64,000 bases of DNA. Source: Acidobacteriota bacterium (GTDB lineage Bacteria > Acidobacteriota > Terriglobia > Acidiferrales > UBA7541). Under the pieces are notes generated by a model. That model saw only the letters and a program-made list of their open reading frames with translations, had not been told where the DNA came from and searched no databases. The position numbers and the translations under genes are program-made. Each line of letters begins with the position of its first letter. Position 1 is the stretch's first letter. Of this stretch, positions 11,232 to 20,696 are shown piece after piece. Location: NCBI GenBank assembly GCA_013289585.1, contig JABCZR010000010.1, forward strand, positions 62,001 to 126,000, written 5' to 3'.

Positions 11232-11884
11232 TCCCCAACCCCTCGTCCGATCCCTGGGAAGCCGCTTACTTGCGCTTCGAAACGCCGGAGCAGGAGATTC
11301 AGAAATTCATCTCGCGCCTCGGGAAATTGGGTGCGGCTGCGTGGCCGCGCGATGCCGAAATCGTGGAGCTCTTTTGCGGGCGAGGCAATGGACTGAAGGC
11401 CCTGGAACAGCTCGGTTTTACGCGCACCGAAGGCGTGGATCTGTCGCCGCGATTGATCGCGCAGTATCGCGGGCCGGCAAAATGTTTCGTCGAAGATTGC
11501 CGCCAGCTTCCCTTCGCGGATCGCAGCAAGGACATCCTCATCGTGCAAGGCGGCCTGCATCATCTTCCGGTGTTGCCTGAAGATTTGGAACAAACGTTTG
11601 CGGAAATGCAGCGCGTCCTGCGGAAAGAGGGCCATGTGGCTTTTGTGGAGCCGTGGCTGACTCCGTTCCTCCGATTCGTGCATGCCGTCTCGGAGAATCC
11701 GCTGGCACGTCGCCTTTCGAACCGGCTCGATGCTCTTGCCACCATGATCCAATTCGAACGCCGCACCTACGATCAATGGCTCACCCAGCCCGGGTTGGTC
11801 CTCCGGATGGCGCGAACACATTTTGTTCCCAAGTACGAATCCTTCGAATGGGGCAAATGGAATTTTGTCGGAGCCCCCCGCTGA
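11228..11884 (+). CDS. Class I SAM-dependent methyltransferase
   Basis: [18 protein letters not shown] motif [16 protein letters not shown] at 11228 overlaps the kinase TGA (ATGA). Confidence 0.8.
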   Translation: MIPNPSSDPWEAAYLRFETPEQEIQKFISRLGKLGAAAWPRDAEIVELFCGRGNGLKALEQLGFTRTEGVDLSPRLIAQYRGPAKCFVEDCRQLPFADRSKDILIVQGGLHHLPVLPEDLEQTFAEMQRVLRKEGHVAFVEPWLTPFLRFVHAVSENPLARRLSNRLDALATMIQFERRTYDQWLTQPGLVLRMARTHFVPKYESFEWGKWNFVGAPR

Positions 11885-12056
11885 TTTCGAACTGACCAAT
11901 CGCACTTCGCACTTCTTCAGCTGTAGCTCGCAGATTCAAATCTTCTTTCGAATCCCGCGCAAATCTTCCTCTCGACTTCACTCTTGCAATTCCTGCCTCC
12001 GCGGTTATGATGGCCGCCTTGCTCTGCACTCTCATTCTTTTTCCTAGCAGGAGCCA

Positions 12057-13502
12057 TTGACCACCACACCGCTGGCCCATTCGAATCCTCCCCGCGCCAC
12101 CGGGCGCCTGCTGAAAGTTCTCGGCATGTGGTTCGGCGTGGCCGCCGCTTTTGGGAATACCATCGGCGCGGGCATCGTTCGAACGCCCGGCGACGTCGCC
12201 AGGCTTCTGCCCAACGCCTGGATTTTTCTCGGAGTTTGGATCCTTGGCGGCCTCTACGCCCTCTCCGGCGCATCCTCGATGGCCGAACTTGGCGCCGCGA
12301 TTCCACGCAGCGGCGGCCAGTACAATTTTTCGCGCCGCGCCCTCGGTGACTACGCCGGATTTATTGTCGGCTGGAGCGACTGGCTTTCCACGTGCGGTAC
12401 CGCCGCCGCCGTTTCCATCGTCATCGCCGAATACAGCGGCCACCTTTTCCCCATTCTCGCCGGCACCACAAAAATGGAAATCATTTCCATCGCCATTATC
12501 TGTGGATTTGGAGTTTTGCAATGGCGCGGAATTAAGTGGGGCAGCGGCACGCAGCTCGCTTCCGCAACGATGAAAGCGGCCGCTTTCCTGATTCTCGTGA
12601 TTGCTTGTTTTCTTCTTGGCGGGCCCGCTCACAAAGACGCGATCGAATCAGGCGCCTCGTCACTTTCCATGCCCACCGGCTGGTCCCTGGTCATTGCGGT
12701 GATGCTCGGCCTGCAGGCCGTGATTTATACCGTCGATGGATGGGACGGCATTATTTATTTTGGCGAAGAAGTTCGCAATCCGGGCCGCGATATTCCGCGC
12801 GCGATTTTCGGCAGCGTCTTCTCCATCATGGGGATTTATCTGCTGCTGAATCTCGTGGCGCTCTACATCCTGCCCATGAAAGAAATCGCCGGGAATAATT
12901 TTGCGCTTGGTTCCGTCGCCGGCCGCGTCTTTGGAAGCCTCGGTGATCCCATCATCCGCTCCATCATGGTCGTTTCCATGCTGAGCTGCATGAACGCTAA
13001 TCAGCTTTTCTGCACACGCACGCTCTATACCATGAGTTGCGATGGATTATTTTTCCGGCGCGCCACGCACGTCAATGCCGGCGGAACGCCGACGATTTCG
13101 CTGCTGCTCAGCACCATAATCGGAGTGCTTTTCGTTCTCATTTCTTTCCTCAACGCCAATGCTTTCGAGCACGTCATCGACATGCTGTCGTTTTTCTTTG
13201 TCGCCAACTACACGCTGTCCTATTCGTCGTTATTTATTCTGCGCAAGCGCGAGCCGGAAATGAACCGGCCGTATAAAGCGTGGGGTTATCCGTGGACGAC
13301 GGGGATTGCGCTGGTGGCTTCGGTACTTTTTCTGATGGGCTCGCTCCTGCCCGATTTTCTGGACGCTGTTCGTGCCGGAAAATATTGGCCCCCGAGCCCG
13401 GCGATGCTGGCGTTGGTTGCGCTGGTGTTGAGCTATCCCGTATTTCGCATCCTGAAATCGGTCTCGAAACGTGGTGATGGCAACGCGGCGAACAATTCCT
13501 AG
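12057..13502 (+). CDS. APC-superfamily amino acid permease
   Basis: TTG start; GNTIGAGIVRTPG, about 12 hydrophobic segments, EEVRNPGRDIPRAI motif. Confidence 0.88.
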   Translation: MTTTPLAHSNPPRATGRLLKVLGMWFGVAAAFGNTIGAGIVRTPGDVARLLPNAWIFLGVWILGGLYALSGASSMAELGAAIPRSGGQYNFSRRALGDYAGFIVGWSDWLSTCGTAAAVSIVIAEYSGHLFPILAGTTKMEIISIAIICGFGVLQWRGIKWGSGTQLASATMKAAAFLILVIACFLLGGPAHKDAIESGASSLSMPTGWSLVIAVMLGLQAVIYTVDGWDGIIYFGEEVRNPGRDIPRAIFGSVFSIMGIYLLLNLVALYILPMKEIAGNNFALGSVAGRVFGSLGDPIIRSIMVVSMLSCMNANQLFCTRTLYTMSCDGLFFRRATHVNAGGTPTISLLLSTIIGVLFVLISFLNANAFEHVIDMLSFFFVANYTLSYSSLFILRKREPEMNRPYKAWGYPWTTGIALVASVLFLMGSLLPDFLDAVRAGKYWPPSPAMLALVALVLSYPVFRILKSVSKRGDGNAANNS

Positions 13503-13522
13503 CCGCATTTTTTTGCGACCAA

Positions 13523-15100
13523 TTAGTTCGAGACTTTTTCGGCTACGGATTTGGCCTGGAGGAAAAGGAGCAAATAATCTTTTCCGCCGGTCTTGGAATC
13601 GGTGCCGGACATATTGAAACCGCCGAAGGGATGGGCGCCGACCATGGCGCCGGTGCATTTGCGGTTCAAATAGAGATTGCCGACGTGAAAGGAATCTTCG
13701 GCTTTCTTGATTTTTTCCGGATTCCTGGAATAGACCGCTCCCGTCAGTCCAAATTCCGTGTTGTTGGCGATTTCCAATGCGTGGTCGTAATTCTTCGCTT
13801 TGATTACGGCGAGGACAGGCCCGAATACTTCTTCCTGCGCAAGGCGCGCTTTGGGATCCACGTCGGCGATAATTGTGGGCTCGATGAAGAAGCCGTCGCC
13901 CGCAGCGCGTTTTCCACCGGTGAGCAGCTTTCCTTCTTTCTTGCCGACTTCGATGTAATCGAGAATGGTTTTCATCGCGGACTGGTTGATGACCGGGCCC
14001 ATGTAGTTGTTGGGATCGTCGCTGGGACCGACGGTAATTTTTTTGGTGCGCTCGACGAGTTTCTGGACGAAAGTGTCGTAGATTTTTTCAGAGACGATGG
14101 CGCGCGAGCAGGCGGAGCACTTTTGCCCCTGATAGCTGAAGGCGGCCTGCGCGGTGCCTTCGACTGCGGCATCGATATCGGCTTCGTCGTCCACGACGAT
14201 GGCGTCTTTGCCGCCCATTTCGAGGACGGTGCGCTTGATCCAGATCTGGCCGGGAACGGCTTTTCCGGCGAGTTCACTGATGCGCAAGCCAACTTCCTTT
14301 GAGCCGGTGAAGCCGATGTAGCGCGTCTTGGGATGCTGGACGAGGACGTCTCCGATGACGCTGCCCGGACCGGTGATGAAATTTACGGCTTCCTTGGGAA
14401 CGCCGGCTTCAAAGAGAATGTCGATGAATCTTGCGGCGATGGTCGGAGAGTCGGCGGCGGGCTTGACGACGACGGTGTTGCCGGTGACAAGCGAGGCCAC
14501 GACGAGTCCGGCCATGATGGCGCAGGGGAAATTCCACGGGGGAACAACGACACCTACACCCAGGGGGATGTAGACGAGATAGTTGCGCTCGCCACGCATA
14601 GGCGTGAGTTTTTGCGGTTCGGCGAGGCGCAGCATTTCGCGGCCGTAAAATTCGCAGAAGTCGACGGTTTCGGCGATGTCCGCGTCGGCTTCAATCCAGG
14701 TCTTTCCAACTTCGTAGCAGACCAGAGCGTTCAGTTCGTATTTGCGCTCGCGAACGATTTGCGCGGCGCGGAAGAGGCATTTGGCGCGCTCTTCAGCCGG
14801 CACCTTCTTCCAGGTATCGAAATATTTGTTGGCATCCTCGACGGCCTGTCTGGCCATTTCCGCGGTGGCGTTCTGGAATTCGCCGATCACTTCCGAAGGG
14901 CGGGAGGGATTCGTGGAGGTGCGCTTTTCCTGGGTGGTAACTTTTTTGCCGCCGAGCCACATGGGGTATTCGTGACCGAATTCGGACTTCACCTTTTTCA
15001 GAGCATCTTCCATCCGTTTACGGTTTTCCGGCTTGGAAAAGTCGATGAATGTCTCATTGGTGAATTCGGAAACGTGGACGGTTTTTTCAGCGGTGGCCAT
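13523..15100 (-). CDS. pruA: 1-pyrroline-5-carboxylate (L-glutamate gamma-semialdehyde) dehydrogenase
   Basis: VPPWNFP, FTGSKEVG, LEMGGKDAIVVD, GQKCSACSR active-site Cys, EEVFGPVLAV. Confidence 0.88.
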   Translation of the reverse strand: MATAEKTVHVSEFTNETFIDFSKPENRKRMEDALKKVKSEFGHEYPMWLGGKKVTTQEKRTSTNPSRPSEVIGEFQNATAEMARQAVEDANKYFDTWKKVPAEERAKCLFRAAQIVRERKYELNALVCYEVGKTWIEADADIAETVDFCEFYGREMLRLAEPQKLTPMRGERNYLVYIPLGVGVVVPPWNFPCAIMAGLVVASLVTGNTVVVKPAADSPTIAARFIDILFEAGVPKEAVNFITGPGSVIGDVLVQHPKTRYIGFTGSKEVGLRISELAGKAVPGQIWIKRTVLEMGGKDAIVVDDEADIDAAVEGTAQAAFSYQGQKCSACSRAIVSEKIYDTFVQKLVERTKKITVGPSDDPNNYMGPVINQSAMKTILDYIEVGKKEGKLLTGGKRAAGDGFFIEPTIIADVDPKARLAQEEVFGPVLAVIKAKNYDHALEIANNTEFGLTGAVYSRNPEKIKKAEDSFHVGNLYLNRKCTGAMVGAHPFGGFNMSGTDSKTGGKDYLLLFLQAKSVAEKVSN

Positions 15101-15811
15101 GGCGGGTTCCCTCCTCGATGTGCAAACAGCCTATTGTACTGCGTTCGGAAACGGGGCGACAAGCTACGGATCGTTGAACGTTGGAACGTTAAAACGTTGA
15201 AAAGAGGTGCCCCAGGCATTTGTAAGGATGTCAAAGGAAGGGAGTTGCGGGAGGGGGCATTTGTAAGTGGATGAAAAGAAAGAGCGACGATCCCCGAGGA
15301 TGAATGCAAGTTCTAGAATGGGAATGGTTGGGTGACACCCGGCAGTTTTAAGAAAGAGTGTGGATCCGTTTGATGACAAAAGAGTTGTGAAATGCTTTTG
15401 GTGTAAAGAGCGAAAAGAGCGAGCCAAGAGTGAAGGAAAAACTGGAGGCGCACCCCGCCCCCATGGTTTTTGTAACGATGTGATTCGATGGGGGTCAGTG
15501 GGTGGGGGGCTGCTAAGGATGTGAGCGGTAAGGGTTTACGGCCGACTGAAAGAGGAGAGTACAGCGAAGATCGACGAGGGTGATGGCTGAATATCACGTC
15601 TCATGTTATCGCATTAGTACCGTACAGGCCAAGATAAATCGTTAAGTGCAAGAAGGGAAACGAGATAGGGGAGGGGGTGAGAGCCTCGAAGGAAAAGCCC
15701 GAGTCATAACCATGGGGAGCGCGGCCGGGCAAGGCGGATATCTATCTATTGGAAGATCTGTTTAGCAGATAGATTCGTATCCGGTGAGGAACTGGCTTAA
15801 GCTCGTCTTTT

Positions 15812-18800
15812 ATGAAGATTGTCAGAGGACAGATTCGATTTGCGGGATCAGACCTGAGCAACCACCTCGCCTGCAGGCATAAAACTACGCTGGAACTGCA
15901 GGTAGCACAAGGAAAGCGGATGCCGCCGGATTGGGCTGCGCCGGACCTGAAGGTGATTCAGGAACTGGGGCTGCGGCACGAGACGGCCTATCTCGTCCAT
16001 CTTTCGGCGCAGGGGTTGGTCGTCGAGAACCTGGGTCAAATCGATCACAAAGAAGAGGAGCGGCTGTTGGAGCAGACCTTAGCGCTCATGGAACGCGGCG
16101 CGAAAGTGATCGCTCAAGGGGCTCTGAGCGACGGGGCATGGTTTGGGCGGCCGGATGTGCTTCGCCGCGTGGAGACGGCGAGCAAGCGCTGGAAGTGGTC
16201 GTACGAAGTGGCGGATACGAAGCTGGCGCGCGAGACGAAGGCCACGACGATTCTGCAACTATCGTTATATTCGGATTTGCTGGCGAAAACTCAAGGGACG
16301 GTTCCCGAATACTTGTGGGTGGTGCCGCCTGGGGAAGGGTTTGCGGGGGAGAAATACCGCGTGTCGGAGTATGCGGCGTATTACCGACACGTGCGGGAGA
16401 GGCTGTTAAAGGCTGTGGGAGAGGATGCAGGTAAGGGAAATTATCCGGAGCCGGTGGAGCACTGCAAGGTGTGCCAGTGGTTTAAGGAGTGCGATCAGAG
16501 ACGGCGGGCGGATGATCATTTGTCGCTGGTGGCCGGAATCCGGAGGCAGCAACGGGATCAGTTTGAGGCGTGGAATGCGGAAACGATGGCGAAGCTTGCC
16601 GAACTACCAATCCCTTTGAAGGAGAGGCCGAAACACGGATCCAAGGCGGGCTATGAGCGTGTGCGGGAACAGGCACGGGTGCAAGTGGAGGGGCGGACGG
16701 AAAAGAAGCTGAAACACGAGCTACTTTTGCCAGTATTGGAAGGGATGGGATTTTGCCGGCTGCCGGAGCCTTCGGTGGGCGACATGTTTGTGGATTTGGA
16801 AGGCGATCCGTTTGTGGGAGAGAACGGGTTGCAATATCTCTTTGGGTTCGCGGTGCTCGATGCGGCGGAAGAATTGAAATACGAAAAGCGGTGGGCTTTG
16901 AATCGTGAGGAGGAGAAAAGGGGCTTTGAGTGGCTGGTAGACGAAATCATGCGGCGGCGGGAAACGAATCCGAAGATGCACGTGTATCACTTCGGGGCGT
17001 ACGAGCCTGGGGCGTTGAAGCGATTGATGGGAATGTACGCGACACGGGAGGACGAAATTGACCGATTGCTGCGCGCGGGGGTGATGGTCGATCTGCATCA
17101 GGCGTACAAACAGGGAGTGCGAGCGAGCGTGGAGGAGTATTCGCTGAAAAAGGTGGAAGGGTTTTATGGATTCGAGAGAAAGACGCCGCTGGAGGCTTCA
17201 CGAGTGGCGATGCGTTATGTAGAGCACCGGCTGGAGTTGGGCCGAATGGGTGAGGAACTGCCGGATGAGATTCGCGAAACGATGGAGGGGTACAACGCCG
17301 AAGATTGCGTTTCAACCGCGAAGCTAAGGGACTGGTTGGAGGGGGAACGGGAGAAGTTGGTGGCGAGCGGCATTGAGGTTCGTCGGCTGCCGGAAAAAAG
17401 CGGCGATCCTTCAGAAAAGTTGAAAGACAAGCTGGATCGAGTGGCAGCGTTGACGGAACTGCTTTCCGCTGAAATCCCGGCCGACCCGGCTGCACGGACA
17501 GAAGAACAAGCAGCTCGATGGCTTTTGGCGCAGCTTTTGAGCTGGCATCGGCGCGAAGACAAACGCGCGTGGCAGGACGGCTACCGATACGCGGAGATGA
17601 ATGACGAGGATTTGTTGGATGAGCGAGTGGGGCTAACCCGCATGAGTTTCGTGAAGCGAGTGGGATCGGGCCGGCAGGTGCCGACGGATCGCTATTCCTT
17701 TGAGCCACAGAGGAGCAATGTGCGGGCCGGAAAAGAACTGTACTACGGCGACGAGAAATTCGGCGAAGTGGTGACGATCGACCAGGCAAAGGGCGTGGTG
17801 GACATCAAGAAAACCAAGAAGTCTGCGGAGGTGCATCCGCCGACGGTTTATATGTGGAGCGCGCCGTTGCCAACGGATTCGCAGGCTGGATCACTTTACC
17901 GGATCGCCGCGTGGGCGGCAGAAAACGGGATTGATGCGGCAGGGCGTTACCGCCCGGGACGAGACTTGGTGCTGCGACGGCCGCCGCGGCTCATCAACGG
18001 TGAGAAGTTAGAGCAGTTGGCTTCCGAGACGGCGGTGAACACAGCAAATCGAATCATGTTGGCGCTGGAAGATTCCGTGTTTGCGATTCAAGGGCCTCCA
18101 GGCTCCGGAAAAACGTATACGGGAGCTCGGATGATTTGCGAGCTGGTGAAATCAGGGAAACGGATCGGTGTAACGGCACTGAGCCACAAAGTGATTCGCA
18201 AGTTGCTTGATGACGTGGTGGCAGCGGCACACGAGATGAGCTTCGAGGGAGTGCGGTGCCTGGATCGCGACAACGAAGGGGCGGAGAGTGAGGGGGTGGC
18301 AGTCGCAAGAGTTGACAACGACGAGGCTTTGGCCGCGCTAACGACCGGCAAAGCGAACGTTCTAGGCGGTACATCGTGGCTGTGGTCGCCGGAAAAAGCG
18401 TTTGAATCGGTGGATGTGCTGTTTATTGATGAGGCTGGGCAGATGTCGCTGGCGGATGTGCTGGCGGTGTCGCAAGCGGCGAAAAGGTTGGTTTTACTGG
18501 GCGATCCGCAACAATTGGAACGGCCAACGAAGGGGAGCCATCCGGACGGAGCGGAGAAATCCGCGCTTGAGCATTTATTGAACGGACGGAAGACGATTGA
18601 GGCGGGTCTGGGATTCCTGTTGCCGGAGACTTGGCGTTTACACCCGAACGTGTGCCGATACACATCGGACTTTTTCTACGATGAAAGACTGAGTCCGCAT
18701 CCTATATCAAAGAGTCGAGTGATTGAGGGACATGAATGGTTGAGCGGAGCGGGATTGTGGATTGTTCCAGTGGAGCATGAGGGAAATCGGAATTCGAGCG

Positions 18801-19249
18801 CGGAAGAGGTCGAAGTGGTGGCACGAATCGCAGAGGGATTGCTGAGGCCGGAAGTAAAGTGGTTTCGTAGCGCGGGGAATTCGCGACGCTTAAGGGAAGA
18901 AGAAGATATTTTGATCGTGGCGCCCTATAACGCGCAGGTTGCGGATTTGTCGGCACGACTGCCGAAAATGCGAATTGGGACGGTAGACAAGTTTCAGGGG
19001 CAGGAAGCGCCGGTAGTGATTTATTCGCTGACGACGTCGTCGTCGGAAGATGCGCCGCGGGGGATGGAGTTTTTATACAGCTTGAACCGGCTGAATGTGG
19101 CGACGTCGCGAGCGATGACGACGGTGATTTTGGTGGGTAGCCCGAAGCTGTTCGAACCGGAATGCCGAACGCCGCGGGAGATGCAACTGGCGAATGCGTT
19201 TTGCGGTTACCTGGAAATGGCTATCACGGTTGATCCTTCTTCGATCTAG
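15812..19249 (+). CDS. TM0106-type RecB/Cas4-like nuclease fused to RNase H-like domain and SF1 (Dna2/Upf1-like) helicase
   Basis: N-terminal LACRHK plus HCKVCQWFKEC Cys set (Cas4/AddB-like), EVADTK nuclease motif; MFVDLEGDPFVGENGLQYLFG and YNAEDC RNase H-like; GPPGSGKT, VLFIDEAGQM, LLGDPQQL, VDKFQGQEAPVVIYS, LNVATSRA helicase motifs. Confidence 0.85.
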   Translation: MKIVRGQIRFAGSDLSNHLACRHKTTLELQVAQGKRMPPDWAAPDLKVIQELGLRHETAYLVHLSAQGLVVENLGQIDHKEEERLLEQTLALMERGAKVIAQGALSDGAWFGRPDVLRRVETASKRWKWSYEVADTKLARETKATTILQLSLYSDLLAKTQGTVPEYLWVVPPGEGFAGEKYRVSEYAAYYRHVRERLLKAVGEDAGKGNYPEPVEHCKVCQWFKECDQRRRADDHLSLVAGIRRQQRDQFEAWNAETMAKLAELPIPLKERPKHGSKAGYERVREQARVQVEGRTEKKLKHELLLPVLEGMGFCRLPEPSVGDMFVDLEGDPFVGENGLQYLFGFAVLDAAEELKYEKRWALNREEEKRGFEWLVDEIMRRRETNPKMHVYHFGAYEPGALKRLMGMYATREDEIDRLLRAGVMVDLHQAYKQGVRASVEEYSLKKVEGFYGFERKTPLEASRVAMRYVEHRLELGRMGEELPDEIRETMEGYNAEDCVSTAKLRDWLEGEREKLVASGIEVRRLPEKSGDPSEKLKDKLDRVAALTELLSAEIPADPAARTEEQAARWLLAQLLSWHRREDKRAWQDGYRYAEMNDEDLLDERVGLTRMSFVKRVGSGRQVPTDRYSFEPQRSNVRAGKELYYGDEKFGEVVTIDQAKGVVDIKKTKKSAEVHPPTVYMWSAPLPTDSQAGSLYRIAAWAAENGIDAAGRYRPGRDLVLRRPPRLINGEKLEQLASETAVNTANRIMLALEDSVFAIQGPPGSGKTYTGARMICELVKSGKRIGVTALSHKVIRKLLDDVVAAAHEMSFEGVRCLDRDNEGAESEGVAVARVDNDEALAALTTGKANVLGGTSWLWSPEKAFESVDVLFIDEAGQMSLADVLAVSQAAKRLVLLGDPQQLERPTKGSHPDGAEKSALEHLLNGRKTIEAGLGFLLPETWRLHPNVCRYTSDFFYDERLSPHPISKSRVIEGHEWLSGAGLWIVPVEHEGNRNSSAEEVEVVARIAEGLLRPEVKWFRSAGNSRRLREEEDILIVAPYNAQVADLSARLPKMRIGTVDKFQGQEAPVVIYSLTTSSSEDAPRGMEFLYSLNRLNVATSRAMTTVILVGSPKLFEPECRTPREMQLANAFCGYLEMAITVDPSSI

Positions 19250-19290
19250 GTGAACTTCGAGGGAGAGGGATTTCTCTCAACGCACGCCGA

Positions 19291-19313
19291 CGCTTTCGCG
19301 GGAAGCGAAAGCG
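19291..19313 (+). terminator. Hairpin downstream of the nuclease-helicase gene, possible terminator
   Basis: Perfect 9-bp stem CGCTTTCGC / GCGAAAGCG with GGGAA loop; no U-tract. Confidence 0.35.
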
Positions 19314-19437
19314 GAAGAAGAGGTCGGCCCGCTCACTTCGAAATAACAGTATAGGCATGGAGCGCGGCGGCGGGATGGTCAAAAATGGCGACGGAGATGG
19401 TATCCTCGGGCTCTGAACAACATATCAGGAGAAGAGC

Positions 19438-19668
19438 ATGGCAAAGCTAGATCGCATCACGCAGGACCCGGGGGTGATGGGTGGAAAGCCCTGCGTCCGG
19501 GGGATGCGTGTGACAGTAGGAATGATAGTAGGCCAGATCGGGGCGGGACACAGCATTGAGGAAGTGCTGGCGGAATACCCTTATCTGGAGCGGGAAGACG
19601 TACTGCAGGCACTGCGGTACGCGGCATGGCTTGCGGAAGAACGTGAAGTTACGTTGCCTCGCGCATGA
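19438..19668 (+). CDS. DUF433-family antitoxin-like protein
   Basis: DRITQDPGVMGGKPCVRGMRVTVGMIVGQI...EVLAEYPYLEREDVLQALRYAAWLAEE is the DUF433 pattern. Confidence 0.9.
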   Translation: MAKLDRITQDPGVMGGKPCVRGMRVTVGMIVGQIGAGHSIEEVLAEYPYLEREDVLQALRYAAWLAEEREVTLPRA

Positions 19669-20045
19669 AGCTGCTAGTAGATATGAATCTGTCGCCAAAG
19701 TGGATAGCTCTCCTTCATGATTCGGGATGGGAGGCCGTGCATTGGTCATCGGTGGGACGGGCAGATGCGCGGGACTCGGAGATAATGGCCTATGCGGCGG
19801 CAAAGGGATATGTCGTTGTGACGCATGACCTGGACTTCGGCGCGATTCTCGCAGTTACTCACGGGAAAAAACCCAGCGTGGTACAAATTCGGAGCGAAGA
19901 TGTGAGCTCGGATATCGTCGGCAGGCAAACCGTGGCGGCGCTGCGCCACACGCAAGCTGAGCTCGAGGCCGGCGCTTTGGTAACGATTGAAGCTGACCGA
20001 ACGCGCCTTCGTTTGCTTCCCCTAGAAAGAAGAGAAGAACAGTAG
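19665..20045 (+). CDS. DUF5615-family PIN-like protein (putative toxin)
   Basis: MKLLVDMNLSPKWIALL, DSEIMAYAAAKGYVVVTHDLDFG; ATGA overlap with the DUF433 gene. Confidence 0.88.
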   Translation: MKLLVDMNLSPKWIALLHDSGWEAVHWSSVGRADARDSEIMAYAAAKGYVVVTHDLDFGAILAVTHGKKPSVVQIRSEDVSSDIVGRQTVAALRHTQAELEAGALVTIEADRTRLRLLPLERREEQ

Positions 20046-20264
20046 ACGATATACGGCTGTACGCCGGAACGATCTGACCAACTGCTCGAAGACTTCTACG
20101 CGCTGCAACTCTGGCACACCTGCGATGCGATTTTAACGAAACGAAATGAGCGGGAGCGACACCACCCAGGGAGAGGCCCGTATGCGAAGGTGATTCGCGA
20201 GGTCTCAGCGGCGTGGGATTGTCTCCGCGGCCGGCGGCGGAATAGGAACGGAGGGACATCATGA
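20046..20264 (+). other. Unlisted 72-codon open frame lacking ATG, in frame after the DUF5615 UAG stop
   Basis: TIYGCTPERSDQLLEDFYALQLWHTCDAILTKRNERERHHPGRGPYAKVIREVSAAWDCLRGRRRNRNGGTS*; TGA at 20262-20264 overlaps ATG at 20261. Confidence 0.45.
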
Positions 20265-20533
20265 TTGAGGTAGGAGCCCACACGGTGCTGGTGTTTGTGA
20301 AGATGCAATTCCAGGGGCAATGGTCGCGGTTCAGCCTGGTGCAGCAAATCGGGTACGACGTCAACAAGGGCGGACTGCTATTGGTGGTCACGGAAGACGA
20401 GAACGCGGCCAAGACGACGTATTGGTTTAAGCTGGCCACGGGCCACGAAGTCTGGGTTCTCGAGGATGTTGTTCACATTCCCGCGATTTGCATCAGGAGC
20501 GTGCCGGGCGATCAGATCCGGTGCAAAGGCTAA
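20261..20533 (+). CDS. Small hypothetical protein
   Basis: 90-aa ORF with ATG in ATGA overlap and purine-rich upstream sequence (aacggagggaca); no recognised family. Confidence 0.5.
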   Translation: MIEVGAHTVLVFVKMQFQGQWSRFSLVQQIGYDVNKGGLLLVVTEDENAAKTTYWFKLATGHEVWVLEDVVHIPAICIRSVPGDQIRCKG

Positions 20534-20696
20534 AAATTCAATTGGACGCTAACGGGCACGTGCCATTGTGAGGCTAAGCGAGGGTCGAACATTGGATGAC
20601 GTGGCGGTGCTAACGGCGATGCAGTGGGAGTTCATACCGAGGATAATCAAAGGCAAGCACGCAACCGGATTTGCTACGATTCGCTTTGATTTCTGA
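20534..20696 (+). pseudogene. Possible frameshifted remnant of a TonB C-terminal-type domain
   Basis: IQLDANGHV in one frame, then IVRLSEGRTLDDVAVLTAMQWEFIPRIIKGKHATGFATIRFDF* in another, resembling the energy-transducer TonB C-terminal pattern. Confidence 0.35.
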
